The notes: generated from the sequence alone by a model not told the origin. A stretch of 64,000 nt of DNA from Paulownia fortunei (GCA_019321725.1 CM033108.1:4224001-4288000), one strand, 5' to 3'; numbered from the stretch's first letter, positions 12,069 through 24,785 are shown. Made by a program: numbers and translations.

Positions 12069-13441
12069 TCATTTCTTGGGTGCGAACTTGGACTTGATCT
12101 TCTCAACTTCTTTCGTCCCAACCTGAAACGCCTTGGTCAGAACATTATCCGGCACGGGCGGCTTAGCTGCAAACAAGGTGGCTGCGATGGACTGCGTCCC
12201 CGGGAGCTGGCTGTTGAAGGCGGCGATGACGGCCGCGGGGGACTTCCCGTTGTTCTTCTGGAAGTGGACGAGCCCTTTTGGGAAAACGAAAATCTCGCCC
12301 TTCTTGATAGACTTGGAGATGAGGACGTTGGCGGTGGTGATGAAGCCGACGTCGAGTTCTCCTTCAAGCACGAATACGATCTCGGTGGCGCGTGGGTGTG
12401 TGTGTGGCGGGTTGAGGCCGCTGGGGGCGTAGTCGATGCGGGAGAGGGAAACGCCGAGGGTGTTGAGGCCAGGGATTTTCTCTACGTTGGCGCCGGTGAC
12501 GAGTGATCCGACGGAGTTGTTGGTGGCGCCGGGTTTAGCTAAGCCGTTGAAGAAGAAGTCCTCCGCCGTTACGTTTGACTTGCAAACGAATCCATTTACC
12601 TTCACAGCTGTTTAAATTTCACGAACACACACAGGGAACTGATATATTATTGGATGAAAATAATAAAAAAATAATAGTACTTAATTTAATCAAATTTTCT
12701 GCATTCTAATTGATAATTGTTAAATAATTTTTAAAATAATAAAAAAGTAAAGAATTAAATATAATAATATTAGTTGAAAAACTACTTTTGCACGCACTCC
12801 AATATAATTGGATATTTGAGAAAGGAGTTGAATTGAAGTTAAGAGTAGTTGAGGTCAGAGGACTACTTGCAGCATTAATGCAAACCAATTTGTACGCCAT
12901 AATTTTTTATTATAAATGTTATTATATTGACCAAATATTAGTCATAACACGCAATAAAGAATTAATGTAAAATAATAAAATATAAAATATAATATAATAG
13001 AATTTTCAATAAAAAAATTAATATTATGTAATACAAGAAGCTATCTTATAATTAGACTATAAAAAGAATATATTATTGGCCATGGGAGAAATTTCAGCAT
13101 CAAAATGCAGCAAGAAAATTGGAAAAAAGGAAAAAATAAAGTAACCCGCAACTAATAGGAGCTTATATGATGAGGATATCACATTTCAAGAAATCTTGTT
13201 GAAGATTTAGATGAAAAGGGGTGGCAGAAAAACTACAAAAATATAGGGTTTATTAAATATTACTACAAATAGGAAAAAAAGAAGAAGAGTATATATTAAT
13301 AAAAAATACAGGATTAATACCAGAAGTGAGATCAGCAACACAAATATCTTGAAGCATGTCTGGATCAGCAGAAACTCTGCTGCTCAACATCACTACAGCC
13401 AAGATCACCACCACACTACACACAGCAGCAGCAGATGCCAT
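12069..13441 (-). CDS. Germin-like protein, secreted cupin, two exons
   Basis: Exon 1 is 13441-13321 and exon 2 is 12607-12069, with a 713-bp GT-AG intron after codon 40 plus one base. The product is 219 residues, normal for the family. Residues 1-25 are a signal peptide ending VSA before DPDML. Cys34 and Cys49 are the conserved disulfide pair. Cupin box 1 around HTHPRATE gives metal ligands His109, His111 and Glu116, and box 2 gives His155 (FPKGLVHFQ). Possible N-glycosylation sites are Asn52 and Asn70. Germin-like proteins are extracellular manganese-binding oligomers. Some have superoxide dismutase or other activity, and many respond to stress or pathogens; the activity here is not known. 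The start at 13441 was chosen over an upstream in-frame GTG. The gene looks intact, with a G+C-rich second exon, and is the best-supported gene in the window. Confidence 0.95.
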
Positions 13442-13482
13442 GGTTGAAAACACTAAAAAGTTTAATATATGTGTATCTATAA

Positions 13483-13484
<2 letters not shown>

Positions 13485-13546
<62 letters not shown>

Positions 13547-13547
13547 A
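13485..13547. repeat. Microsatellite (TA)22(TG)9 in the germin-like 5' leader
   Basis: Pure TA from 13485 to about 13529 joins pure TG to 13547. It lies 44-106 bp upstream of the germin-like start codon and downstream of the TATA box. If that TATA box is used, the repeat is transcribed in the 5' untranslated region as CA then UA repeats. Confidence 0.9.
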
Positions 13548-13659
13548 GATGGAAAAAGGGTGCAATAATAAGCAAAGGGAAATCACAAAAAGAGAAGGCA
13601 ATGTTCTGGGAGAGAGAAGGTGGGGTTTGGGGACAAAGGTTGCAAGAAAATGGGGTGGA

Positions 13660-13668
13660 TTATTTATA
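13660..13668 (-). promoter_or_regulatory. TATA box of the germin-like gene
   Basis: On the minus strand this reads TATAAATAA. It lies about 220 bp upstream of the start codon at 13441, which predicts a start of transcription near 13635 and a leader of roughly 190 bases containing the microsatellite. Confidence 0.55.
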
Positions 13669-13720
13669 AGCCAAGAATTCCAAGACCTTGTTCAGAACTA
13701 AATATGTCTTTTTCTTTTTT

Positions 13721-13767
13721 GGGGTGGTTGGTGGGGGTGGGGGTGGGGGTGGGGGTGGGTGGGGTGG
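13721..13767 (+). promoter_or_regulatory. G-tract repeat, possible G-quadruplex, upstream of the germin-like TATA box
   Basis: Repeats of GGGGGT give at least six runs of four or five G within 47 bases, on the template strand of the germin-like gene. It lies about 50-100 bp upstream of the TATA box. G-runs of this spacing satisfy the usual G-quadruplex pattern. A role in promoter control is an inference. Confidence 0.6.
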
Positions 13768-13769
13768 CA

Positions 13770-14309
13770 TGAAGTTGTGCTTGTAGAAGCACTAAACATG
13801 CCTTCGTAGAGCCAAAGTCAAGGGTTGAGGATGCAATTGCAGGCATTTGGAAAATGGAAACAGATGAGTTTTGCCTTTATTTTTGGTCTATTTTTTTGAC
13901 TGAAGAATTGAGGGCCCTTCGTGCCGTGCACGAGATCGGACACAAGAAGATTCTAGTATTATAATGTTTGTTCATATATGTTTTATTATGATCAGTTTGG
14001 TGTGTTAGAATTATGATTGGATGATGATTTAATTGATGTGTTCTTATTAAGGATCTATAAATTGGCTGCATATTCTTGGCAGCCCGAAGACATTGGCAAA
14101 AGCTTGTGTTGAAATTCATAGGTGACTTGATTTTAGGAGAATTGTTTAATCAAAGAATTATATCTAAGTCTTTGATGTCTTAATATAATATAATAAATGA
14201 AGTAATTGATTGATATTTTGATAATGTAATTAATTATTTCTTCTGTTGATATTTTGATATAATAAATAATGTAATTAATTATTTCTATAAAAAATTCGGT
14301 TAATTAAAT
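13770..14309. other. Intergenic upstream of the germin-like gene
   Basis: Probable distal promoter and spacer. No coding frame or repeat is supported. Confidence 0.5.
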
Positions 14310-14960
14310 TGACTAAGTTAATAATCTATCATGTACATATTTACAAATAAGATTTTACATGTTATAGATAATCAATGAAATACGATGTAGGGTACAATAG
14401 GATTTGCAAAGAATCGAGAATGAAATAAGATTTGTAATAGAAGATTATTGTAAAATTTATTGCATTCTTTATCACATTGTCCTAATTGTCGCCACGTGTT
14501 AATCTTACGGATAAAATTTTATACGTGACAAATAGTTAATGCAATGCATTGCATCCTCTATTGTATTGCACTAATTATCGTCATGTGTACACTTCAAGGA
14601 TAAAATTTTATATGAAACAAATAATTAATGCAATACAATAGAAGATATAATAAAATTTGCAATAAAATATCTTATCATAGATCTTCTATTGTATCTTGTA
14701 TAATAAATCATATTACATTCTTTATTGTATTGTACTAATTTCAGCCATATGTATATTTTATGGATAAAATTTTATATGTGACAGATAATCAATGCAATAG
14801 AGATAGAAAATCCCTTGTGGAACTAACACAAAATCTTCTATTGTATATCCAATTGCATTGCAATAATTGTCGCCACATGTATATTTTATAAATAAAATTT
14901 TACATATAGCGGATAATCAATACAATGTAATAAAGGATATAATAGGATTTGTAATAAAAG
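14310..14960. repeat. Cluster of about five ~100-140-bp units with inverted ends
   Basis: The block CGCCACATGTATATTTTATGG followed by ATAAAATTTTATATGTGAC and AATGCAATACAATA recurs near 14330, 14490, 14580, 14750 and 14870. Within a unit, the start ATTGTATTGCA and the end TGCAATACAAT are inverted, and the centre is itself near-palindromic. This looks like tandem copies of a miniature hairpin element (MITE-like). No target duplications were resolved. Confidence 0.6.
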
Positions 14961-16007
14961 ATTATGTGAAACTAACATAAACATTAAGCTAAAATCCGTG
15001 TTTTTACCTGCGTATAGTTAGGGATAACAACGGGGTTGATCCAAACTCGGATCCATCCCGTTTGAATGAGTTTTTAAAATTATAATCAGGTTTAGGGCGG
15101 ATTTTGAGTTTTTATTTTCAAATCCACCCCGCCTCGAACCCTCCCCATTTAATTAAATATTTATTTTTAATTTATTATTAAGTGTTTAGATGATATTATT
15201 TTTTTAAAAATATAGTTTGTAGAAAATTTTAGGGATAATATGTTTAAAAAATATTTTTTTTAATATTTTAAAATTATAAAACATACCTAATGGATTCAAC
15301 ATAGAATCGAGACTCATAGAAAACCTTGATGGAGCGGTGATGGAGTGGTCATTTGTCATGTGGATCTACACATGATTTTTAGCTTCTCTCTTTCATATAT
15401 AATTGTCATAATCTCCTGAAAACATAGACACGACTTTTACTCTTCATTAATTGAAAAAATATGCCCAATTCACATTTTAAATTATGTATCTTTTAATTAT
15501 TTTGTCTTCCATCAAATGTAAAGATCCTTATTGGCCATCAATGGTTTAAATTTATATTTTGATGAAAAGATTTGAATTTAAAAGAATTTTAAATAATTTT
15601 ATATTACGTGAATTTAAAATTCACCATAATAATTTAAAAAATAGCTCAAAATGAGAGCTTAATTATTTGAAATTCATTACAATATAAAATTATCCAAATA
15701 AATTTAATAAATTTATTATCATAAATTTGAAATTCTTAATTTCAAATCTAGAAATCCAAACACAAGTTACTTCACATTTTAAAGTTTCTTCCTTTGCATT
15801 ACAAGAAGAACTAATCCATTTAAGAGAAATTAAATTGAAAATTTTTAAACTCATATAACCTTAAAATTACTCGATCTTATTTTCTTTCTTTTTCTTATCT
15901 AAGTGTAATATAGTTATTACTTCATTTTAGCATTTTTTTAGAGTTTAGCGCCAACTGTGTAAAATATGTTGGAACTAAAACCCTAGTTTCCAAAATAAGA
16001 TATATAT

Positions 16008-16057
<50 letters not shown>

Positions 16058-17004
16058 TCTCATGACCAAAAATTATGATGTCCCAACAACAAATGTTTTA
16101 CCATGTAGTTTTCCGTCTCGTTTTTTTTCAAGCATAATTTGTTGTGACTAAGCTTTCAACTAGTTAGGTAGCTCCAATTTCAATGTGCAGGAAAATAGTC
16201 TCTAGTTCTCCGTTATTAGTAGGGTTGAAAAATGTACAAAATTATATGAGATTTGATTTCAAGAATATGGTTAAAATCTTGTTAGAATTTGATCCATAAA
16301 GCATAAAAAATAAAATTTGAATTTTTTTTAATAAAATTCACTCAAACTTAACTTGCTCAACTAAAAAAAATTGAGTGAAATAGAACATAAAATCGTACGC
16401 TCCTGAGCAGTGAGAGGAGTTAGGGCTCTCATTGTATGTATGTTAGTTGAAAAATGAACTATCGACTTATAAACAGTGACTTGATTAAGGGAACCCACCA
16501 CAGCCATAGTAAAAACGAGTTTTCATAGGCCAATTGTTAGTAATTATGGATCCAAACTTGAATAATATATCCATGATCAGATAAAATTTTGGTGAAACTA
16601 AAATATATGTAAAAATATAAATATATTTGAGTTCGATTAAATTAAAACTCATTAAACAATCAAACAAAACTCACATAATTTCAAAACTTATTCAAACCAA
16701 TTGAAGAATATCTATTTGACTCGACTTAATCTTTTTACACTTAAATTTAAATCAAACTTAGAATAATATCTTATTTCAGTCTATTCAAATCATTTACAGC
16801 TCTCGCTCTCTCAATACTTACCAACTGTAAGTTGCTTATTTTTACTACCAAACTTTTGAAATGGTGTTGAAAAGTGGTTGGTCGAATGAAATGTAACTAT
16901 TACAAAAGTTATGACACAGTTAATCACCAACTAGTCTTTCATTACATGGATTTGTAAAATCCTTGGTGGTATTGGACCCTTTTCTTCCTACTCAAACTTA
17001 CCAA
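14961..17004. other. Intergenic, no gene seen
   Basis: AT-rich sequence with a long TA microsatellite (16000-16053). A block near 15030-15150 rich in GGATCCATCCCG and CCACCCCGCC resembles common dispersed plant repeats. No coding frame is supported. Confidence 0.5.
16000..16053. repeat. (TA)n microsatellite
   Basis: About 54 bases of nearly pure TA with a single phase break at 16019-16020. Confidence 0.95.
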
Positions 17005-17040
17005 CCCCCCCCCCCCCCCCCCCACCACAAAAAAAAAAAA
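17005..17040 (+). repeat. C19 homopolymer followed by A12 at the edge of the tandem duplication
   Basis: Nineteen C from 17005 to 17023, a short CA-rich link, then twelve A ending where the first copy of the duplicated unit begins. Homopolymers of this length are unstable in cells and error-prone in sequencing. Confidence 0.9.
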
Positions 17041-20000
17041 CCCCAATATTCTTTCCAATTTTACTTAATGAAGCTTCCCCAGTGTCTAAGCTAGGTGGCA
17101 TTTATATATATACAAATAAGTAGTAAATTACCTTTTATAGTTTAAAATTTCTGCTGAAAATATATTTATTGCAACTTCTTAGCAATAACTTCAATAAATC
17201 TTCAAGAAACCTCATTTTCGATATTACTTGGTAAAAAAAAAAGAAAACAAAAATGTGACTTTTTTTCAATTAAATTCATCAAAAAATATTTCTAAGCTAC
17301 GAAACATCGCGATAATAAGCTTTTCTTTTTCGAGGAAGAAAAGATTAACACAGTAACAATTCAATCGTCAGACAGAGAAGAGCTTTTTTTTTTTTTTTTT
17401 TTTTTTAAATTAAAGCACTGAAAGATATCATAATGACTACAGAGGGGCTATAAATCATTTCTCTCTTTTTTCATTTTTTTTAAGGTGTAAAAAAGATTAT
17501 ATATTAAAAATGAAGAAAATTAAAAATATTGTACCCGGCCCATTAGAAAGCCTAGTGCATTTGTGACTTTGTATATCCGGCCCAGCACTAGGACTGCCAC
17601 ATCCTTAGATAATTTCAGGCATCTAGATGGTGATTCAACTATATAATTATGTGTAAATTAAATAAGTGGAATGATCATAAATTTATAGTATAAATTTACT
17701 AATTAATAGTAAATAGAAAATTGGATAGCCGATGATTCGGATCCCATTTGGCAGTTAGAAGTAAAATTTGAAGCTGAAGGTCGTTTCTTGGAATGTAAAA
17801 TCGAGTATTAAAAATGCTAATTTCTTCCAACCTGAAATAATAGAAGGGCCGAAAAGAGAAAAAAAACAAAAGATTTTATTTTCTTCATTATATGTTTTGC
17901 TTTATAATAACATAAGAACTGCAAAAATAATTTTCTCTTAAAATATAAAAAGATGAATAAACTTGTACAATATTGCTTTTCTCCGAAACTCAAGATCCAA
18001 ACAAAGCATTCTATAGACAAACTTTCATACAGTATTCATCAATCCCTTTAGCCCATTTGATCAGATTAAAAAAAAACAGAAAAAAAAAGAAAATTGAGCC
18101 CATTAAAACCGGCTCTAATGTGGGCTCAAAATGTTCAATATTTGATGTAAAGTTAATTAACTTTTATTTGAGGTTGTAATTTGAGTTGATTTAATCCCTC
18201 TCAAAAATTGAGTTTGAATTCTCTATTCTCATTTAATATTATATTTCATAATCCACTTTACATATATATACAGTAAAGATATAAATTAGTTTTTTAAATA
18301 TATATATATTTAAAATACAATACGATATAAAATACTAAATGGATCTAGTAGATTCAAAAGTTGGGCATGAGAATAATATAATGAGCATGCATTAAAAGAT
18401 AATCTCAAGCTTTAGGCATAGTATTGTTTGATAAGGTTAGATGAGTTTAATATTAATTAATCTCAAACAGTATTGGTTATTTGCATAAAGAATTGCTGAC
18501 ACTATGCTTCTTTCCAAAATGATTAACTATATCTAATTATTCCAACATGATATTCATTTTCTGGCTCCGTACTAGTGGCACATGCTGAATGAATAATTTA
18601 CATAAGAATTTCCCACCTACTGAATGAAGACTCAAACTTGCACTTTTATTGTATCACAAGTGGTCTCAGCAGTGCAGCAGATTGTAACAACGTAGTATTC
18701 AATGACTTTGACTTGGAGAACAATGATTGATTTAGCTACATGAATGTCGCTGGTTTCATCAACCTTTTCTTCTTGCTGGTAAGCCATATTGCTTAATATT
18801 CTGCAGGTATCACCTTCATTAGTGGTTGCAACTTGCAAAGCAATTGACTGTTAAGACATACTTTTATATTCTATAGTAGGAGATAAAATAAGGAAAAAAA
18901 AAAAAAAAAAGAATCTCCCGATTAACTAAATATTGCATTTGATTATAATTGATATGATGTGTATTGCCATTTTTAGTCTTCAATTAGGCAAAGTTGTTAG
19001 TGGGATTGGCAAATTGTCATCTTAACAAAAGATGATGTGTACTGGCTTCTGAAGAGTACAAAACATGGACCATTTCAATTAGATCAAACCACAGTCCTGC
19101 CAATTTCTAAGCAATAAATTCATGGAATATTAGGTGAAGAATCACGCGTATTGATCAAGACTGTTTAGTTGTTTATCATTCATGCAAAGGATCTCTAATT
19201 AATAAAAAGAGTCCAATGCCAATAGAGATCACAGGACCTTATTTTATTTCCACAATTTATCGAACTTTTAATAACACCAAAGCCTATTTACTTTGCTTAA
19301 TGTCTCCTACATTTTGGTTCATAATTCAATCATATCCTAAGATTAGGGACAGCCCAACTCAGAATCTTGGATTTGCACCATGAGCACAAAGGTAACAGTT
19401 ATTTCTGCGTTAGATATTAATTTTGCTTGCTACAAGAATGCCTTTGAAGTTTGTTTTTCATTCTTTAAATGTTTTTTTTTTTCTTGCAAATGTATCTCAG
19501 AAAACTGAGCTCAAGGTCAGCATTAACTGCCAGAAATGCAAGACTGCAGTGCTGAAAGCAGTTGCCAAACTTATAGGTACAGAAAATTAATTCTCTAATA
19601 TCAACTGGTCCCATGCATATGATCGCCTTTCCTATAGTTTGAACAACGTTGTCATGTATGTTGGCTTGCATATTTTGATTGAGCAGGTGTGGATGAGGTA
19701 AAACTGGATGCTGAGAAAGGAATACTAACTGTCGTGGGGACTGTTGATCCTGTCTGTGTCGCCACTCGAGTCAGGAAAGCTGGAAATTTTGCAGAAATTA
19801 CGAGTGTTGGGCCACCAAAGAAACCTGATCCTCCTAAACCTAAACCTCCTGAGCCAGAAAAGCCTAAGCCCTCTGTCCCACTTCCTCCATGTTGTCAGCA
19901 ATGCCAGCTTGTTGGTGTGAGTTATGTTACCTATGATGGCGCGGTTTGTTCGATTCTATGACAAGAACTATCTCTGGTTTCTCTTCTTGTTTCTTGTACT

Positions 20001-20481
20001 TATGTTTGTGCCTGTGTATGAATCTGTCATGTTTTTTATCAGTAGTAGAGAGACTCACATTTGAGTTCTCTTTCTTTAATTTTTCAGCATAGAATCCACC
20101 TAGCCTGATGAATTCAGACTGCAGGTCTTAGGTTTACTTAATTCAGATTACAAGAAAAAGGGATTGTATGTATCTATATATCTTCTGAAGCCACTTCAGT
20201 TTCTGGCATCATAGCTAAATATCAACACTTGTCTCTTCATTCTGCTTATTTCTCTGATGTTACTCATTGTAATTATTTTTTTCTCTTTTGAAGGCAAAAA
20301 ATAGTGAATATTGGTTATTGCATGCCCCAATTTTAACATGTTTCAAGATTTTAAATAATTAAGAACTATTCTTTAAGGTCTCGAGCTACAATTAAAATTA
20401 ACGTAGTGAAAAAAGAAAACTATTATCCACCCATTGAAACGAGTGCGAACCCAAAAAGACTACAAAAAAAAAAAAAAAAAA
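17041..20481 (+). repeat. Tandem duplication of ~3.44 kb, copy 1
   Basis: The unit starts CCCCAATATTCTTTCC and ends GACTAC plus poly-A. It repeats at 20482 with an offset of 3441-3444 bp. The few differences I found by eye are in homopolymer lengths, for example the poly-T near 17390 and A-runs near 18070. The unit contains one complete HIPP-type gene plus about 2.3 kb of upstream and 0.5 kb of downstream sequence. Confidence 0.97.
19380..19961 (+). CDS. Heavy-metal-associated isoprenylated plant protein (HIPP type), copy 1
   Basis: Exons are 19380-19391, 19501-19576 and 19687-19961, all with GT-AG introns, giving 120 residues. Residues 5-70 form one HMA fold with the metal-binding pair Cys14 and Cys17 (NCQKC). 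A Pro/Lys-rich linker follows (72-97), then a second cysteine group (Cys98, Cys99, Cys102), and the end CSIL is a CaaX box. The last residue Leu favours geranylgeranylation, which would anchor the protein to membranes. The family binds copper, zinc or cadmium, and members act in metal balance and stress or disease response; HMA plus Pro-rich layout also matches the Pi21 kind. The metal and partner here are not known. The first exon is only 12 bases, so the start rests on its ATG and clean splice sites. Confidence 0.9.
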
Positions 20482-20824
20482 CCCCAATATTCTTTCCAAT
20501 TTTACTTAATGAAGCTTCCCCAGTGTCTAAGCTAGGTGGCATTTATATATATACAAATAAGTAGTAAATTACCTTTTATAGTTTAAAATTTCTGCTGAAA
20601 ATATATTTATTGCAACTTCTTAGCAATAACTTCAATAAATCTTCAAGAAACCTCATTTTCGATATTACTTGGTAAAAAAAAAAGAAAACAAAAATGTGAC
20701 TTTTTTTCAATTAAATTCATCAAAAAATATTTCTAAGCTACGAAACATCGCGATAATAAGCTTTTCTTTTTCGAGGAAGAAAAGATTAACACAGTAACAA
20801 TTCAATCGTCAGACAGAGAAGAGC

Positions 20825-20855
<31 letters not shown>

Positions 20856-23800
20856 AGCACTGAAAGATATCATAATGACTACAGAGGGGCTATAAATCAT
20901 TTCTCTCTTTTTTCATTTTTTTTAAGGTGTAAAAAAGATTATATATTAAAAATGAAGAAAATTAAAAATATTGTACCCGGCCCATTAGAAAGCCTAGTGC
21001 ATTTGTGACTTTGTATATCCGGCCCAGCACTAGGACTGCCACATCCTTAGATAATTTCAGGCATCTAGATGGTGATTCAACTATATAATTATGTGTAAAT
21101 TAAATAAGTGGAATGATCATAAATTTATAGTATAAATTTACTAATTAATAGTAAATAGAAAATTGGATAGCCGATGATTCGGATCCCATTTGGCAGTTAG
21201 AAGTAAAATTTGAAGCTGAAGGTCGTTTCTTGGAATGTAAAATCGAGTATTAAAAATGCTAATTTCTTCCAACCTGAAATAATAGAAGGGCCGAAAAGAG
21301 AAAAAAAACAAAAGATTTTATTTTCTTCATTATATGTTTTGCTTTATAATAACATAAGAACTGCAAAAATAATTTTCTCTTAAAATATAAAAAGATGAAT
21401 AAACTTGTACAATATTGCTTTTCTCCGAAACTCAAGATCCAAACAAAGCATTCTATAGACAAACTTTCATACAGTATTCATCAATCCCTTTAGCCCATTT
21501 GATCAGATTAAAAAAAAAAACAGAAAAAAAAAGAAAATTGAGCCCATTAAAACCGGCTCTAATGTGGGCTCAAAATGTTCAATATTTGATGTAAAGTTAA
21601 TTAACTTTTATTTGAGGTTGTAATTTGAGTTGATTTAATCCCTCTCAAAAATTGAGTTTGAATTCTCTATTCTCATTTAATATTATATTTCATAATCCAC
21701 TTTACATATATATACAGTAAAGATATAAATTAGTTTTTTAAATATATATATATTTAAAATACAATACGATATAAAATACTAAATGGATCTAGTAGATTCA
21801 AAAGTTGGGCATGAGAATAATATAATGAGCATGCATTAAAAGATAATCTCAAGCTTTAGGCATAGTATTGTTTGATAAGGTTAGATGAGTTTAATATTAA
21901 TTAATCTCAAACAGTATTGGTTATTTGCATAAAGAATTGCTGACACTATGCTTCTTTCCAAAATGATTAACTATATCTAATTATTCCAACATGATATTCA
22001 TTTTCTGGCTCCGTACTAGTGGCACATGCTGAATGAATAATTTACATAAGAATTTCCCACCTACTGAATGAAGACTCAAACTTGCACTTTTATTGTATCA
22101 CAAGTGGTCTCAGCAGTGCAGCAGATTGTAACAACGTAGTATTCAATGACTTTGACTTGGAGAACAATGATTGATTTAGCTACATGAATGTCGCTGGTTT
22201 CATCAACCTTTTCTTCTTGCTGGTAAGCCATATTGCTTAATATTCTGCAGGTATCACCTTCATTAGTGGTTGCAACTTGCAAAGCAATTGACTGTTAAGA
22301 CATACTTTTATATTCTATAGTAGGAGATAAAATAAGGAAAAAAAAAAAAAAAAAGAATCTCCCGATTAACTAAATATTGCATTTGATTATAATTGATATG
22401 ATGTGTATTGCCATTTTTAGTCTTCAATTAGGCAAAGTTGTTAGTGGGATTGGCAAATTGTCATCTTAACAAAAGATGATGTGTACTGGCTTCTGAAGAG
22501 TACAAAACATGGACCATTTCAATTAGATCAAACCACAGTCCTGCCAATTTCTAAGCAATAAATTCATGGAATATTAGGTGAAGAATCACGCGTATTGATC
22601 AAGACTGTTTAGTTGTTTATCATTCATGCAAAGGATCTCTAATTAATAAAAAGAGTCCAATGCCAATAGAGATCACAGGACCTTATTTTATTTCCACAAT
22701 TTATCGAACTTTTAATAACACCAAAGCCTATTTACTTTGCTTAATGTCTCCTACATTTTGGTTCATAATTCAATCATATCCTAAGATTAGGGACAGCCCA
22801 ACTCAGAATCTTGGATTTGCACCATGAGCACAAAGGTAACAGTTATTTCTGCGTTAGATATTAATTTTGCTTGCTACAAGAATGCCTTTGAAGTTTGTTT
22901 TTCATTCTTTAAATGTTTTTTTTTTTCTTGCAAATGTATCTCAGAAAACTGAGCTCAAGGTCAGCATTAACTGCCAGAAATGCAAGACTGCAGTGCTGAA
23001 AGCAGTTGCCAAACTTATAGGTACAGAAAATTAATTCTCTAATATCAACTGGTCCCATGCATATGATCGCCTTTCCTATAGTTTGAACAACGTTGTCATG
23101 TATGTTGGCTTGCATATTTTGATTGAGCAGGTGTGGATGAGGTAAAACTGGATGCTGAGAAAGGAATACTAACTGTCGTGGGGACTGTTGATCCTGTCTG
23201 TGTCGCCACTCGAGTCAGGAAAGCTGGAAATTTTGCAGAAATTACGAGTGTTGGGCCACCAAAGAAACCTGATCCTCCTAAACCTAAACCTCCTGAGCCA
23301 GAAAAGCCTAAGCCCTCTGTCCCACTTCCTCCATGTTGTCAGCAATGCCAGCTTGTTGGTGTGAGTTATGTTACCTATGATGGCGCGGTTTGTTCGATTC
23401 TATGACAAGAACTATCTCTGGTTTCTCTTCTTGTTTCTTGTACTTATGTTTGTGCCTGTGTATGAATCTGTCATGTTTTTTATCAGTAGTAGAGAGACTC
23501 ACATTTGAGTTCTCTTTCTTTAATTTTTCAGCATAGAATCCACCTAGCCTGATGAATTCAGACTGCAGGTCTTAGGTTTACTTAATTCAGATTACAAGAA
23601 AAAGGGATTGTATGTATCTATATATCTTCTGAAGCCACTTCAGTTTCTGGCATCATAGCTAAATATCAACACTTGTCTCTTCATTCTGCTTATTTCTCTG
23701 ATGTTACTCATTGTAATTATTTTTTTCTCTTTTGAAGGCAAAAAATAGTGAATATTGGTTATTGCATGCCCCAATTTTAAACATGTTTCAAGATTTTAAA

Positions 23801-23925
23801 TAATTAAGAACTATTCTTTAAGGTCTCGAGCTACAATTAAAATTAACGTAGTGAAAAAAGAAAACTATTATCCACCCATTGAAACGAGTGCGAACCCAAA
23901 AAGACTACAAAAAAAATAAAAAAAA
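20482..23925 (+). repeat. Tandem duplication of ~3.44 kb, copy 2
   Basis: Second copy, head to tail with the first. The joint is the A18 run at 20464-20481 and the right end is another A-rich run at 23909-23927. All three joints lie in poly-A, which suggests slippage or unequal exchange there, or an assembly error. Confidence 0.97.
22824..23405 (+). CDS. Heavy-metal-associated isoprenylated plant protein (HIPP type), copy 2
   Basis: Exons are 22824-22835, 22945-23020 and 23131-23405, exactly 3444 bp downstream of the first copy. The predicted 120-residue protein is identical to copy 1, including CxxC at 14-17 and the C-terminal CSIL. Introns and flanks are also nearly identical, so the copy is very recent or is an assembly artefact. 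If real, both copies carry their own full upstream region and should be expressed alike. No sign of decay is present in either. Confidence 0.88.
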
Positions 23926-24785
23926 AATGGAATGAGCTCCAGAAGTGAACAAAAACAAGTAGTGGGGTGTGAAAACATTTCACATACTTTTAAGAACACC
24001 AAAGTCTCTGCAGCGACAAATCAAATCAAGTTGCACCAAGAAACTATGGATTCATTAATTAGAACATCTTCAGCCCTTTATACCTTGGTCCAAATATAAA
24101 ATGAAAATAACAAGCCACCAAATGTAGGCAATTCTGCAAAGTCAGAAAAATCTAATTACTTTGATATGAAGTAAGAGACAAACCTTCTTCCTGGAGGATC
24201 ACAGAAACCAACCAATTAATGACTGATTGCCTAATCACAAACTCCGACAAGATTAGTATTGTTGGTTTGAAATGATTTAAAATTTCTTGGTATGTATAAT
24301 TTTAGTAAGCATCAATGATAATAGTTGGCAGTGGAATGGTGTATTTGAGGAATAATCCCAAGTGTTAGTCACAAAAACAAAATGTACAAAACAGAATGAC
24401 TGAAAAATAAAAGAAAAAAACAAATACGGTGCCAATAAGGTTGTCAGTTTCGAAAACGATTATGGCACTCAACCTAGATTTATTCTACAGCTAACAGCCA
24501 GCAGGTTTACTACTCAAAATATAATCACTCCTAAGAGCCATTATATGCATCTCTTACAGCCAACCAGCACGACTTTCCCATTAACCTATAGACGCTCGAG
24601 TAATTTATATATCACTAGAAAGTATCAAAAACTATCCTCTGAGGTTATTCTATAGTGAACCGAAAGCAAAGTGGACTGTGGACTGTGGACTGAGTAGTAT
24701 ACTGATGGCCATAGAATCATACTGCACACCTCCTTGATTAAAAAATGACAAGGGCCGGTCCATCCAAGAATTTCATAGTACACGG
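23926..24785. other. Intergenic between HIPP copy 2 and the retrotransposon nest
   Basis: No gene is supported. The only pattern seen is a threefold GTGGACT repeat at about 24671-24694. Confidence 0.5.

Noticed and set aside
12133..12506. Several frames of 76-99 codons overlapping the germin-like exon on both strands
   Set aside because: They are shadows of the G+C-rich germin-like exon in other frames; the cupin motifs are only in the minus-strand frame that was called.
13416..13669. Frames with alternating Tyr-Ile or Thr-His runs
   Set aside because: They are translations of the TA/TG repeat upstream of the germin-like gene.
18632..18838. 68-codon minus-strand frame, repeated at 22076-22282, with a protein-like composition and several Cys
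   Set aside because: It is present twice only because of the tandem duplication. I recognise no domain or splice context, so there is no independent support for a gene.
24671..24694. Threefold GTGGACT repeat
   Set aside because: Too short to support a function; listed only in the intergenic description.
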